This document shows, piece by piece, positions 1 through 8,934 of a stretch of 51,198 bases of DNA (positions are counted from its first letter, which is position 1; every line of letters starts with the position of its first letter). Below the pieces are notes generated by a model, which worked only from the letters and a program-made list of their open reading frames with translations, was not told the origin of the DNA and made no database searches. Source of the stretch: an uncultured Pseudomonadota bacterium (GTDB lineage: Bacteria > Myxococcota_A > UBA796 > SXON01). Where the stretch lies: the NCBI GenBank assembly GCA_903844155.1, contig CAIMSU010000327.1, positions 1-51,198 on the forward strand, in the 5' to 3' direction. Both the position numbers and the translations under genes were made by a program.

Positions 1-37
1 CGGGGGAAAGGGGGTGGTTTGCTTCAGGCAGGCCCAT

Positions 38-697
38 TCAGGCCGCGAGCGCGTGTGTCGCGGCGACGTGCCTATACAACGACGTGTCTGTCAGGCTGCC
101 ACGGCGCTTGGGCGGGACTGGAACGAATAGGGCGGGCTCAATGGTGTCCCGCGACACCGGACGCTGGGGCACGCCCTCGCTCTCCGCCCTCGCAGCGACC
201 TGCGCCGCCGCGCGAACGAGGTCGCCGACGGGCTCGCCCGCGGACTCGGCCTCGGCGATCATCGCTCGCCAGGTCGGGCCATTCGACGAGACGAACGCCC
301 CACGTCCGCGTCGAGGGCTCGCGGGGCGCGCGGTCGCGATCTCGGGAGCCGGCGCTTGGACCACCGTGACGCGATGGGACACCAGCTGCTCCTGCCCCTT
401 CGGGCGCCAGATGGTGACCTTGAGCTTGGTCTTCTCCCGCTCACCCAGCGCGTCGCAGACCGCGACCCGGATCCAGGCGAGCGCCGCGTCGGCGAGCTGG
501 CGGTCAGTCACGGCCTCGGCCGCGTCGCGTAGCGGCAGGAACGCCGCGAGCGCCTCCACCGTGACGTCGCGACGCTCGATGGTGTCCGCCTTTGAGCGGT
601 TGATGACGCGGGCGACGACAACGTACGCGAACTCGCTCGACTTGTGCTCGCAGGCATCCAGGAGCGGCTTGAGATCGGACAGGATGATTGCGGACAC
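38..697 (-). CDS. Uncharacterised protein, paralogue of the upstream gene's N-terminal half
   Basis: Encodes about 219 residues; the family is not recognised. The start chosen is GTG at 697, because GGAG lies about 8 nt before it and the product then begins MSAIILSDLKPLLDACEHK. Longer in-frame starts run into the preceding gene. Residues 1-125 resemble the N-terminal half of the protein encoded just upstream (768-1910). Both have an opening strand with a short acidic segment, then an 'LA.AA..WIR..V..L' helix, then a 'K(V/I).(I/L)W.P.G' strand. The C-terminal half is Ala/Arg-rich with a 'GPTWRAMIAEAE' helix. It is probably co-transcribed with 768-1910 (70 nt gap). No signal peptide or membrane segment is visible. 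Function unknown. Confidence 0.6.
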   Translation of the reverse strand: MSAIILSDLKPLLDACEHKSSEFAYVVVARVINRSKADTIERRDVTVEALAAFLPLRDAAEAVTDRQLADAALAWIRVAVCDALGEREKTKLKVTIWRPKGQEQLVSHRVTVVQAPAPEIATARPASPRRGRGAFVSSNGPTWRAMIAEAESAGEPVGDLVRAAAQVAARAESEGVPQRPVSRDTIEPALFVPVPPKRRGSLTDTSLYRHVAATHALAA

Positions 698-767
698 GGT
701 GGTCTCCAGGGTGAGGTGAGAGCATAGTGGGGAGGGCGACCATTTTCTGACCGCCCCCGCAGGAATT

Positions 768-1910
768 TCACGCCGCATTGGAACCTCCCTCGCCGGCGGG
801 GGCCTCGTCGTCGTCCGGCGCCGAGGAGGCGGGGGCTCCATTCTCCTCGGCGGCGCCCTTCTTGGCGTTTGCCGCAGCCACCTGCTGGGCAGCGGCCTTG
901 AGCATGTGTGCCAAGTAGAGCTTCGCCGCAGGATCCTTCATCATGGCCACGACGCCGGGCTGCTGCAGCACCTCGACTAGCTCGGGCGAGTCGCCGACGG
1001 CCGCGAACATCTCGGCGAGCTCGGGCGGAATCCCGGACTTGGCCGCGAAGTAGACCCGCCCCACCGACCCGAGCTGGTCGATGAACTGTTCGCCGAGCTG
1101 CGCCCGCAGCTGAGCGGACGCAGCATCGACCACCTCGTCCCGCTGGGCCTCGGCCGTCCCTATGTGCACCGCGCGCAGGTCACCGCTGACGCTCTCCAGC
1201 GTCTCGTGCAGCCGCTTGTTCTGCGACGAGAGCGACTGGATTTCCGCCGATTGCAGCTTGGCGATGTGCGAGTAGGTGGACTGCGTGAGCGAGATGAGCT
1301 GCGTGTAGCCGTCGCCGAGCGCGTGCCACGCGCGCTCCTCGGGCACGACGACGCCCGGTCGGGGGGCCGGGGCGTGGACCGTCGGCGCCAGATCCGCACC
1401 GCGCTTCGTCACGGACAGGCGCTCGGCCTCGACGTCGGCTTCCTCGTCCGCCTCGGTGGCGCGGGCGAACGGATTCTTGGCCTCGAACCGTGCGGAGTGG
1501 AGCATGATCTTGCCGCCGGGCGACCACAACCCGATCTTGAAGCTGCCCTCGTTCCTCCCGGACATCAGGGCCGTGACCGTCTCTCGGATCCAGCGCATCG
1601 CTGCAGCGGCGAGTGTGGGTGCGGGGGCAATGCCAGCGGTGAGCGCGTCGCGGAGGTCGGCAACTTCGTCGGGTGCGCCCTCTGCCGCGTCTTCGGCAGG
1701 TTCGTCGTCGTCGTCGGTGTCGTCATCGGCATCGCCGACTCCGCGGCGGAGCCATGGGCCGAGCCCGACCGCGCTGAAGTCGACGCGGGCAGCGCCGACG
1801 GGGCGGTTCTTTTCGTTGATCTCGGAGAGTGCGATGTAGGCGACGTCGTCGCCTTGCTGGCGGAGGACGCGGAGGGTGAGGTCGAGGCCGGTGATGGTGA
1901 CTTCGGACAT
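768..1910 (-). CDS. Uncharacterised protein with acidic linker and central coiled coil
   Basis: Encodes 380 residues, family not recognised. Residues 1-50 form a beta-rich start (MSEVTITGLDLTLRVLRQQ). Residues 58-80 are a very acidic Asp/Glu run. Residues 98-145 carry the 'AAAAMRWIRETV' helix and 'FKIGLWSPGGK' strand shared with the downstream gene. Residues about 195-265 are predicted coiled coil (LISLTQSTYSHIAKLQSAEI and onward). A helical region follows, then an Ala/Gly/acidic tail. The shared helix-strand module suggests a binding domain duplicated into two partners; the coiled coil suggests it oligomerises. That is inference only. It lies about 400 nt from the next gene upstream. The ATG start is at the left of that gap, with no clear Shine-Dalgarno. 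Confidence 0.65.
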   Translation of the reverse strand: MSEVTITGLDLTLRVLRQQGDDVAYIALSEINEKNRPVGAARVDFSAVGLGPWLRRGVGDADDDTDDDDEPAEDAAEGAPDEVADLRDALTAGIAPAPTLAAAAMRWIRETVTALMSGRNEGSFKIGLWSPGGKIMLHSARFEAKNPFARATEADEEADVEAERLSVTKRGADLAPTVHAPAPRPGVVVPEERAWHALGDGYTQLISLTQSTYSHIAKLQSAEIQSLSSQNKRLHETLESVSGDLRAVHIGTAEAQRDEVVDAASAQLRAQLGEQFIDQLGSVGRVYFAAKSGIPPELAEMFAAVGDSPELVEVLQQPGVVAMMKDPAAKLYLAHMLKAAAQQVAAANAKKGAAEENGAPASSAPDDDEAPAGEGGSNAA

Positions 1911-2312
1911 GGGGGACTCGGGGGCAGGGTGGGAGGCGGGACGGCGCGGGATGCGCTTGGAATGAGCATAGCGACGGATCGCGGCTGTATCTTGGGGCGT
2001 CCGGCACTTGCAGCGAGGGGCGCTCTGCGGCCAGTGACGTTGGCGGCGAGGTTCTCGGAAAGCCGCAGAATCGTCAGCCGTGCGCTTGCCGCATCAGCTG
2101 GCTGGCGTTCGGCGTCGGCCGGGCGAGAGCGCGCACGTGGGGGCGTCAGCTTGGGGCACCGTGACAACGAACGATGCCAGCCGGGGCGGTGGGCGCGTCG
2201 GCCGCTCTCCGGGGCGCGTCAACCAGCGCTGACGTGGCGTCAGCCGGCTGGCGTGAGCCGATCTGGGATGCCAGCCCGACGGGAACGAGCTGACGGGCGT
2301 CTCGGCCGGAAG
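1911..2312. other. About 400 nt with no supported gene
   Basis: Long reading frames cross this stretch on both strands but look like GC-rich shadows: low-complexity Arg/Pro/Ser content and no family signal. It contains several copies of GCTGACG/CGTCAGC and of 'atgccagcc'/'ggctggc' in both orientations, most clearly the hairpin at 2223-2251. It probably holds the decayed 3' part of the nuclease gene at 2313-2642 plus the promoter of the 768-1910 gene. Confidence 0.4.
2223..2251. repeat. Inverted repeat (perfect 7-bp core)
   Basis: GCTGACG at 2228-2234 and CGTCAGC at 2238-2244 are perfect inverted arms around TGG. Outside them CCAGC (2223-2227) pairs with GCTGG (2247-2251) across a 2-nt bulge. 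No T-run follows in either direction, so an intrinsic terminator is unlikely. It could be an operator or a transposon-end remnant. Confidence 0.5.
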
Positions 2313-2642
2313 CTACGGGCTGGCGAAGTCGGCGACCTCGACGACGAAGACGAGGAGGGAGCCGGCGGGCGTGGCGACGAGCGTGGCGACGGTCCGGATC
2401 GGGTCGTCGACGCCGGCCAGGGGCCAGCGGCTCCAGATCGCGGTCCAGCGTCCGCCGTGGCGTCCGGTCGGGCGCTGGACGGTGGTGACCGAGCTGTGGG
2501 TCGGGAGGAGAGAAAGGTCGTCGTGGGTCTCGGTGAGGACCCAGATGTCGGCTTTCTCGCCAAGGATGCGGGCGAGGCGCGCGGCATTCTTCGCGGTGCC
2601 GTCGGCGTATTCGACGTTCCAGGTGGCGAGGCGGAGGGGCAC
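2313..2642 (-). pseudogene. Endonuclease/exonuclease/phosphatase family, C-terminally truncated
   Basis: The product starts MPLRLATWNVEYADG, then 'ADIWVLTETHDD'. These are the first two signature blocks of the EEP (DNase I-like) fold: the 'WN' strand carries the metal-binding Asn and 'LTET' carries the metal-binding Glu. Only about 109 residues remain, against roughly 230-300 in the family, and the later Asp and His blocks are missing. It is therefore probably inactive. The GTG start (2642-2640) shares one base with the TAG stop (2644-2642) of the oxygenase gene upstream, so the two were translationally coupled. I infer that the lost 3' part decayed into 1911-2312. Confidence 0.6.
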
Positions 2643-5015
2643 TACTGGAGCCGGGCGACTGCGCTCGTGTCGGCCTCGCGCTGCTTGACCCTGGCTTCGT
2701 AGCTCGCCTGGTTCTTCGTGCAGATCAGGGTGTGCGGGTTGCCGCGGGTGTCCGTGCGGCACTCGACATCGCAGCGCGCGGCCTGGCAGCTACAGCTCAT
2801 GCCATTGGCGGAGCGCGCCGCATCTGGCGGCGCTGCCAGGGGTAGCTGCATGCGGGCGCGGAGGTGCGCCAGAGCAGCGTTTCGCAGCCCACGGGAAGCC
2901 AACGTATACGCCCGATTTCCTGTGCCATCGAGTGCGACCGCCGCCGGGACGACGACCGCATCCATCGGCCAGCGCCCAGGGTTCTCCAGTGCGGCGGCGA
3001 CCAACGCCTCTGCGATCGAGGGCTCCCGACCGGTGCCCACCGCTCGCACCAGATCGGTCAACCCGGCCGCCCGGGACCTCATCGCACTGCCGGTGTCGGC
3101 CCACTCGGAAGCGCCGTCGCCGATCCGGGGCATTGCGGCGACGGCAGCCGTCACCGCGCGAGCGAGCGTCGGACCCGGCCGAGCCTCTCCGGCCTCCCGC
3201 AGGAGGCGGGCGACCGGAGCGAATCGCTGCACGGCGCAGGACGTCGCCAGATGCACCAGTAGTTCGCCGGCCACCGGGCTCTCGAATCGCGCCAATGCCG
3301 CTACGACTGCGGGGGTCTCGGCGCCGTCGAACGAGCCCGCGGTCACCACGTCCAAGAGGAACTGCCGGAGTGCGCCTGTGTCCGGTAGCCGGGCAAGATC
3401 CTTGATCAAGCGCGCGCGCAGCTCTCCGTGCCTGCGGTCGTACGACCCAGGACGCTCCCAGCCGGCGACCACAACCGCCGCCATCGCGGCGGCGCGGGAC
3501 GGGTCCTCATCAAGAAGGCGCTCAAGTACCGCCACGCTGGCCTCGGGCCCGCCCTGGTGGAGGACCTCCAGCTCCCGCGCCCCCGGCCACAGCACCAGGG
3601 CGGCACGGCGGTAGGTCCGCTCGAACGAGCAGCCCTCGTTCCCGGAGGCCTCGTGAAAGTGGTCCTCGTCGGGCTCCTCGTCCGCGAGCGCGCCGGCTGG
3701 CGAAACTTCGGTGTCCTATCATGAAACTACCGGGTACCCTTCGCCCGAGATCGCGTTCAGATCGAGGCGCTACCTTCTCTTTTGAGGGGGCGCTGAAGGC
3801 GCCCCCTCCGGCCGCCCTGTGGGACGGCCTACCCCCCGCTGACGAATTCGATGAATTCCAAGCCACCGAGCGGCGCTTCCGGACTCCTCCCGGTTTCGTG
3901 GCCCTGGGACGGGCGCGCCGCCCGGTGGTTGACTCATAGGGAATCGGACCGAGCGGTTCGAGCGAGTCGTCAGGCCGCCGCCAGCCGTCGTGCACCTGGC
4001 TCCGGTCGTGTACCTCGGTGACCTCGTACGACTCGTTCTCCTCGCCCTCGTCTTCATCGTCGCCACGGTAGCTCCCCCGGCGGCTCGAACGACGGCCATC
4101 CCAGATCGGCTCCGCGCTGCCCGATTCCTCGATCGAGACCATCGCGAGGCGGAGCACACAGCCCGCCTCCTCAGCTGCCTCGGTCAAGACGTCCGCCGCC
4201 GCGGCATCCTCGTTCTTCAGCGCCCCGAAGGCAAGCTCCGCCAGCGAATACTGGTGCTTCAAGGGGTAGACAAGCTTCACGGAAGCGTCTGTCGCGCTGC
4301 CCCAGGAGCGGAGTGCCTTCGCCACCCTCGCGATGTCGGGCCGCACGTCTGGCACCCGCAGTGCCCGACCCTTCGGACGAACGAGGTTGTACACAAGGGC
4401 GACCCGGTAGCCGGAACGGACAGGCCGCAGCTCGTGCTGGCAATCGGCGTAGAAGGCGGCCCACCGTGCCACCCCCAGATCTCCCTCTGCCAGATCCAAC
4501 GTTGCCTCCCGGCCATCGTGGCGGACGACCAGCTCGCCGCCAGCGTGATCCGAAGGGAGGACCACCACGAGGGTGGCGAACATCCCCGGCGCCTTTTCCG
4601 TGTCCCGGTGCTCCGTGAAGAAGTCTCCAGGCTCGTAGACGAGCAACTTGTACAGGTCTGCCCTGACGTTCCCGTCCACTCCCAGCGCCGCCGCCGCGTG
4701 AGCGACGATCCGGTCCAGCGTCCGTACCCAGCGAGGATCGTCCACCTGAACGTTCTCAGCTGGGACCTGCCCACACCGGCGCCCCTTCGCATCGATGATC
4801 GTGTCCGGGCCGCGACCATAGGGTGCAGGCGTGGCCACGCGCCCGATCGCTTTGCATTGCGATTCGCGTATGGGCAGCCCCAGCGTGCCGACACCGTCGA
4901 CGGAGATGCGGACGACGGGCAACTCCACAGCGCCGGAGCCGCAAAAGTCACCGGGCCGCTCCAGCTTGGCGAGGAGAGCGGGGAGAACCGAGTTGATGTC
5001 CTGGGCGGGCGGCAT
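2642..5015 (-). pseudogene. 2-oxoglutarate/Fe(II) oxygenase, interrupted by a ~220 bp insert
   Basis: The start is ATG at 5015 (MPPAQDINSVLPALL). The N-terminal catalytic part has the 2OG-Fe(II) iron site: H136-R-D138 in 'FFTEHRDTEKAPG' and H195 in 'DCQHELRPVRSGYRVALV', with R204 as the likely 2-oxoglutarate ligand. After 'EPLGPIPYE' (about 3933) the gene's own sense is lost for about 217-222 nt. It resumes at 3715 in another frame with 'DEDHFHEASGNEGCSFERTY' and 'LWPGARELEVLHQGG', the expected C-terminal continuation, running to TAG at 2642. The catalytic half could still be made with a foreign tail (open to 3522). The separate 3' frame lacks the catalytic residues. It diverges from the 5076 gene by 60 nt. 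Confidence 0.72.
3717..3938. mobile_element. ~220 bp MITE-like insert inside the oxygenase gene
   Basis: The insert splits one conserved protein into two frames. Its ends are imperfect inverted repeats: TATCATGAAACTACCGGG at the left and CCCGGTGGTTGACTCATA at the right (13 of 18 matching when inverted), each bordered by TA. Inside is a 10-bp perfect hairpin, GAGGGGGCGC (3784-3793) with GCGCCCCCTC (3799-3808), and a doubled GAATTC. It encodes no protein. Exact excision between the TA pairs would leave a TAG codon, so the true target site may differ by a few bases. Confidence 0.5.
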
Positions 5016-5075
5016 GGTGGCCGAAGTGGCACGACGCTCGCGCCTCCAAGCGGCTTCTCGGGGTAAAGCGCAACG

Positions 5076-5762
5076 ATGCCTCCCCCGCCAACGATCGACC
5101 GCGAGAAGCTGCGCGCCTGGGTGCGCCGCCTCGGCGACGAGTACGCCTTCTACTTGCTCGATGAGGCCATCGAGGTACTGACGCAGGAGCAGCTCGCCCA
5201 GGTCACTGCGAAGTACGTCCGCCCAGAGGACCTGCGCCCCGATGCGGTGGCGCAACCGGCCAGTACGCTCATCGATGACGTGCGCGCCTTTGACGCCCGC
5301 GCCCGCGCGGGAGCGTACTACGAGGCCTTCAACGTCAACTCGCGCAACTGCACTCAGAAGTCTGGCGGGACACGGGCCTTCATCGCGGACTTCGGCCGCG
5401 TCCTCGATCGCTGCGTTGCTGCGAGCGATCAGCAGGATCGCGCTGCGATGGCGGACGCCTTCGGTGTGCTGTTCGATCTCCTGCGGCACATCGACGAGTG
5501 CTGCGACGACGTGGTGTTCTTCGCTGACGAAGCTGGTTCCTGGCAGATCCCGGTGCACTGGCCAGAGGTCTTCCCGGCATGGTTCCGGTGCCTGGCGACG
5601 GTCGCCCCCCCGGACGAGTACGCCGCGCGAGTGGTGGTCACCGTCGAGAATTTCGAGCACTACAACTGGGACCGGAACATCGAGGCAGCGCTGGCCGTCG
5701 CCTCACCAGAGCAACGCGCCGCCCTGACCACCCGCGCCGCCATGCCCCGGCGACGCCGCTGA
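5076..5762 (+). CDS. Conserved hypothetical protein, 228 residues
   Basis: Starts MPPPPTIDREKLRAWVRRLG. It is a soluble, largely helical protein without signal peptide or membrane segments. Conserved-looking blocks include 'RAFDARARAGAYYEAFNVNS', 'CTQKSGGTRAFIADFGRVLD', 'DLLRHIDECCDDVVFFADE' and 'SWQIPVHWPEVFPAWFRCL'. I recall similar proteins of unknown function in myxobacteria and actinobacteria but cannot name a domain. It is transcribed divergently from the oxygenase gene and convergently with the TPR gene (25 nt between stops). The Shine-Dalgarno is weak. Function unknown. Confidence 0.65.
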   Translation: MPPPPTIDREKLRAWVRRLGDEYAFYLLDEAIEVLTQEQLAQVTAKYVRPEDLRPDAVAQPASTLIDDVRAFDARARAGAYYEAFNVNSRNCTQKSGGTRAFIADFGRVLDRCVAASDQQDRAAMADAFGVLFDLLRHIDECCDDVVFFADEAGSWQIPVHWPEVFPAWFRCLATVAPPDEYAARVVVTVENFEHYNWDRNIEAALAVASPEQRAALTTRAAMPRRRR

Positions 5763-5787
5763 GCAGGCAGACGCGCTACGGGTGGTT

Positions 5788-7713
5788 CTACGCCTCGAAT
5801 TCGCCCGCTGCCGGCCTGAGTGCCGCCAGCAGCACTCCGGCAGGGCCTTCGGCCCCGCTCTTTGCGGCCGCCGTCGCGGCAAATCGAAGCTCGTTCGCCG
5901 AGCCCACCAGAGTCGGGTGTTCGACGCCGTACTCCGTCCGAGCCAGCAACTGCGGCATCGGGGCGGCGGTCAGCTTCCGGAGCGAAGCCAGATCGCTCCA
6001 GCTCACGGCAACGCGGAGCGCATCCGACCCAGCTCGTTGGGTCGAGAAGTCCCAGCGTAGACCCTGCCACTCAGAGATGCGCCCGTTGTCGCGGCAGCGC
6101 GTGCAACCCCACAGGATGACTTCTGAGTCCACACGCACGCGAAGGTGACCGGGACAGGCCTTGTTCCTGGGCTTCCGACGGCACCGGATCGCTGAGTCCA
6201 GCGTCTCGGCCCGTCCCCATGCCGACCCCGCCTCGACGATCCGCCCTTCGTAGTTCACGGCCTTCCAGAACGCGTCTGGGAGGTCGGCGTCGGCCGGCGC
6301 GTCACGGTGCCGCATGTCCACGATGAAGGTATTCCCCACCTCAAACCGCTCCTCCTCGCTGACGGAGCGCCTCACAGGACTGCTCTCCCCCGTCATCACG
6401 GCCAGCCGCACCCGCTCGATCTCGTCGGGGCGCATCAGGGCGAACTGGCGGCTCACGAGGGCGCTTCGGTTCTGCGTCGCGCCCGGCGCGTCCCGGAGGG
6501 CGACCATGCTGTCGTCAAGGTCCCCCCGCCACGCTTGTACTGCCGGGTGGTGCCACAGATCCGCGAGGTGGTCCAGATGATCGGGGTTGGCGCTCCATAG
6601 ATCCCGCGTGGATGAGGCAACCCAGTCCGCATGCTCGGGCTCCGCGAGATTCGTCCCATGCCAGCCGTCGAGCAGTGTCCATCTGTCCCCGAACAGCATG
6701 GGCGCCACGTAGCGATTCGCGGCCATGCCGTGGAGCAGCGCGCGGTCGGCCTCGTCGATGCGGCCCAGATCCAGGAGGACCAGCCCCATCCCGAACTGGG
6801 TCGTGGCGTCGTCCTCGCCTTTCTTGTAGGCTGCGAGCGCCTTCTTGTGGTCGCCAAGGCGCTGGTACTCCTCCCCGAGGAGGTAACGGGCGCCTTGGTT
6901 GTCATTGGGGTTCCAGCGGAGCATCTGCTCGTGGATCTTTGCGGCTTCCGCCCACTTCCCTTGCTTGCGGAAGACCAGCGCGAGATTTCCGTGTGCCCGC
7001 AGGTACGGCCGGTTGTCGAGGTCCCCCCATTCGAGCATGCCGTTGTCCACCTCGATCTCACGGGATGCCCCCTCGATCGCGGCGCGGAAGTGTTTCTCGG
7101 CGTCGACGAGGTTGCCCTTCTCCATCGCCGCGATGCCGATGTGGTTGTGCGTGTCGCCGTGATGCGGGTCGGCCTTGAGCGCACGGCGATACCCGCGGAG
7201 GGCGGCCGCGCGATCGCCTCGCCACCAGTCCTCCATCGCCTCGTCGAAGATGGACTGCGCCGAGGATGTGTCGATCTGCATGGGGGAGCTCCGGAGGTCG
7301 TCCGCGGCGGTGCCGAGAACGCGGTTGAGGTGGGTGAGAAGGGGACGGAGCGCGGGACGAAGCTCGGCGATCACGGCTGCATCTCCCGCCTTCGCGGGCG
7401 AGACGCCGACGAGCTCGATGGCAAGCTCGATGGCCAGGCCCGCCAGCTTCTGTACCGTCGGGGACGGCCGGCCCGACCGCATCGCTGCTGCCCCGGACGC
7501 CAGGTCGCGCCGAACGCCGTCCCAGTCCCAACGCAGGTCTGGGTAGCGCCGCTCCAGCGTGTGCCTCCACGTCGCCCAGATCGCTGGCTTCAGGATTCCG
7601 TCGACGTCGTCGGCGGAATCGAACGAGACGAGCTCGTCTTGAACGACCCGACCGCCCTCGCGTCGGCTATGTACGAGAAGCAAGCGGCCCCGCTTGCGGC
7701 GAACGAAAGGCAT
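5788..7713 (-). CDS. TPR protein with C-terminal Cys-rich (zinc-ribbon-like) domain
   Basis: About 641 residues. The chosen ATG at 7713 (MPFVRRKRGRLLLVHSRR) has GGAG 8 nt upstream; a GTG 18 nt earlier is the alternative. Domains: residues 1-65 are a basic beta-rich segment; about 155-340 hold tetratricopeptide repeats ('AALRGYRRALKADPHHGDTH', 'NLVDAEKHFRAAIEG', 'KWAEAAKIHEQMLRWNPND', 'DHKKALAAYKKGEDD'), a scaffold for protein binding. About 525-570 has 'CRRKPRNKACPGHL' and 'WGCTRCRDNGRI', four Cys plus His that could bind zinc. I infer a regulatory or adaptor role. No membrane segment. Neighbours give no pathway. Confidence 0.72.
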   Translation of the reverse strand: MPFVRRKRGRLLLVHSRREGGRVVQDELVSFDSADDVDGILKPAIWATWRHTLERRYPDLRWDWDGVRRDLASGAAAMRSGRPSPTVQKLAGLAIELAIELVGVSPAKAGDAAVIAELRPALRPLLTHLNRVLGTAADDLRSSPMQIDTSSAQSIFDEAMEDWWRGDRAAALRGYRRALKADPHHGDTHNHIGIAAMEKGNLVDAEKHFRAAIEGASREIEVDNGMLEWGDLDNRPYLRAHGNLALVFRKQGKWAEAAKIHEQMLRWNPNDNQGARYLLGEEYQRLGDHKKALAAYKKGEDDATTQFGMGLVLLDLGRIDEADRALLHGMAANRYVAPMLFGDRWTLLDGWHGTNLAEPEHADWVASSTRDLWSANPDHLDHLADLWHHPAVQAWRGDLDDSMVALRDAPGATQNRSALVSRQFALMRPDEIERVRLAVMTGESSPVRRSVSEEERFEVGNTFIVDMRHRDAPADADLPDAFWKAVNYEGRIVEAGSAWGRAETLDSAIRCRRKPRNKACPGHLRVRVDSEVILWGCTRCRDNGRISEWQGLRWDFSTQRAGSDALRVAVSWSDLASLRKLTAAPMPQLLARTEYGVEHPTLVGSANELRFAATAAAKSGAEGPAGVLLAALRPAAGEFEA

Positions 7714-7891
7714 GTAGTGCTCCAATGTCACACCAGAGCACTACGCCGCTGGACGCGCACCTGTCAAGGCGTTGATCGTGAATCCTTCCTCCGGCCGTCG
7801 ACGACAAACTTCTCAATCCCTACTTTAGTTGTGACCGCTGGCTGCCCGGCCCTGGTTGACGAAGAACGTCATAGAGTGTAGGAAGAAGTGC

Positions 7892-8794
7892 ATGAACCGG
7901 CATCGCCTCTCCGACGAGACTCCTAAACCCAAGATACAGGTTCATCGACCTACTCCATCCTGGGATGGGCTCTTTGAGGTCGCAGAATCTCAAGAGGGAT
8001 GCTTCACCACGGCGCAGGCACATGCTGCGGGCTTTTCGGATCAGCTGCTCCAGGTCCACCTTCGGGGCGGCAAGGTCGAACGGCTGCGTCGTGGCATCTA
8101 CCGCTTGACGAGGTTTCCGTCGGTGGGCCGCGAGCAGGAAGACCTGATGGTCGTCTGGCTTTGGTCTGCATCGACGGGTGTTTTTTCGCACGAAACCGCG
8201 CTTCAGCTGCACGCGCTCTCCGATGTCCTGCCGTCCCGGATCCACTTGACGCTCCCGGTCGCCTCGGAGGCCCGGAGCCTCACTCCGCCAGAGGGGGTCC
8301 AGCTGTACTTTGCCGATTTCACCCCGCAAGAATGCGCCTTTGTCGGCGCGGTCCCGGTCACCAAGCCGAGCCGCACCATCAACGATGTCGCTGCGGCCCA
8401 CGGTGACGCGAACGTCATCGAGGACGCGGTTCGACAGGCTTTGCACCGCGGCATCCTCTTCGTCGGTGATCTCCTTCCCGCCATCCAATACCTCGCGGCA
8501 CCCGGTGGTCCGCAGGCATCGAGAGTCCGTCCCGCGGCGGTCGCCGACCTGAACGGCAGCTGGTTGATGGAGGTCGTTTCGGGCACCTGCCGAAAGCGGC
8601 CTGCGCTGGACTGGCGAGTGGACGCAGAGGAGTTCGCGGCTCTGCATGGTGCCCGCGTCCATGCAGCCGAGTACTTCCTGACCTCGGGCACGATGTCGCT
8701 GGAGCTGGTCTGGCCGATTGACAGCCGTGAGACGAAGCCAACTTCGGCGGCGATCCGTGAAGATGCACGGCAGAGGTTCGGATGGCTGAGCTGA
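7892..8794 (+). CDS. AbiEi-type IV toxin-antitoxin antitoxin, apparently orphan
   Basis: The ATG at 7892 follows AGGAAG with 6-nt spacing and is preferred to the start 36 nt earlier. Residues about 23-90 match the N-terminal winged-helix domain of AbiEi antitoxins ('PSWDGLFEVAESQEGCFTT', 'LRRGIYRLTRFP'). The body follows with 'VFSHETALQLHALSDVLPSR'. Such antitoxins repress their own operon and neutralise an AbiEii nucleotidyltransferase toxin encoded next to them. No such toxin follows; the next gene is on the other strand. Residues from about 218 on ('ADLNGSWLMEVVSGTC' onward) do not look like the family and may be read-through of decayed toxin DNA. Confidence 0.7.
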   Translation: MNRHRLSDETPKPKIQVHRPTPSWDGLFEVAESQEGCFTTAQAHAAGFSDQLLQVHLRGGKVERLRRGIYRLTRFPSVGREQEDLMVVWLWSASTGVFSHETALQLHALSDVLPSRIHLTLPVASEARSLTPPEGVQLYFADFTPQECAFVGAVPVTKPSRTINDVAAAHGDANVIEDAVRQALHRGILFVGDLLPAIQYLAAPGGPQASRVRPAAVADLNGSWLMEVVSGTCRKRPALDWRVDAEEFAALHGARVHAAEYFLTSGTMSLELVWPIDSRETKPTSAAIREDARQRFGWLS

Positions 8795-8934
8795 AGACGT
8801 ACAAGACGCCAGGTGTCCCATCCCACCGGTTTCTACCTCCAAAATCCCAACGCGAGCCACCGGTAGAACCGGCGGGATCCGCCCGTCGCGTGTGTCCCGG
8901 CGCAGCGCAGCGCGGTGCTCTGCCCCCGGTTCCG

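Noticed and set aside
1164..2702. 512-codon plus-strand frame
   Set aside because: Runs opposite the coiled-coil and EEP genes, is Arg/Gly-rich, and shows no recognisable domain.
3784..3808. Intrinsic terminator inside the oxygenase gene
   Set aside because: The stem is strong but T residues precede it on the plus strand and A residues follow it on the minus strand, so neither direction has a U-run after the hairpin.
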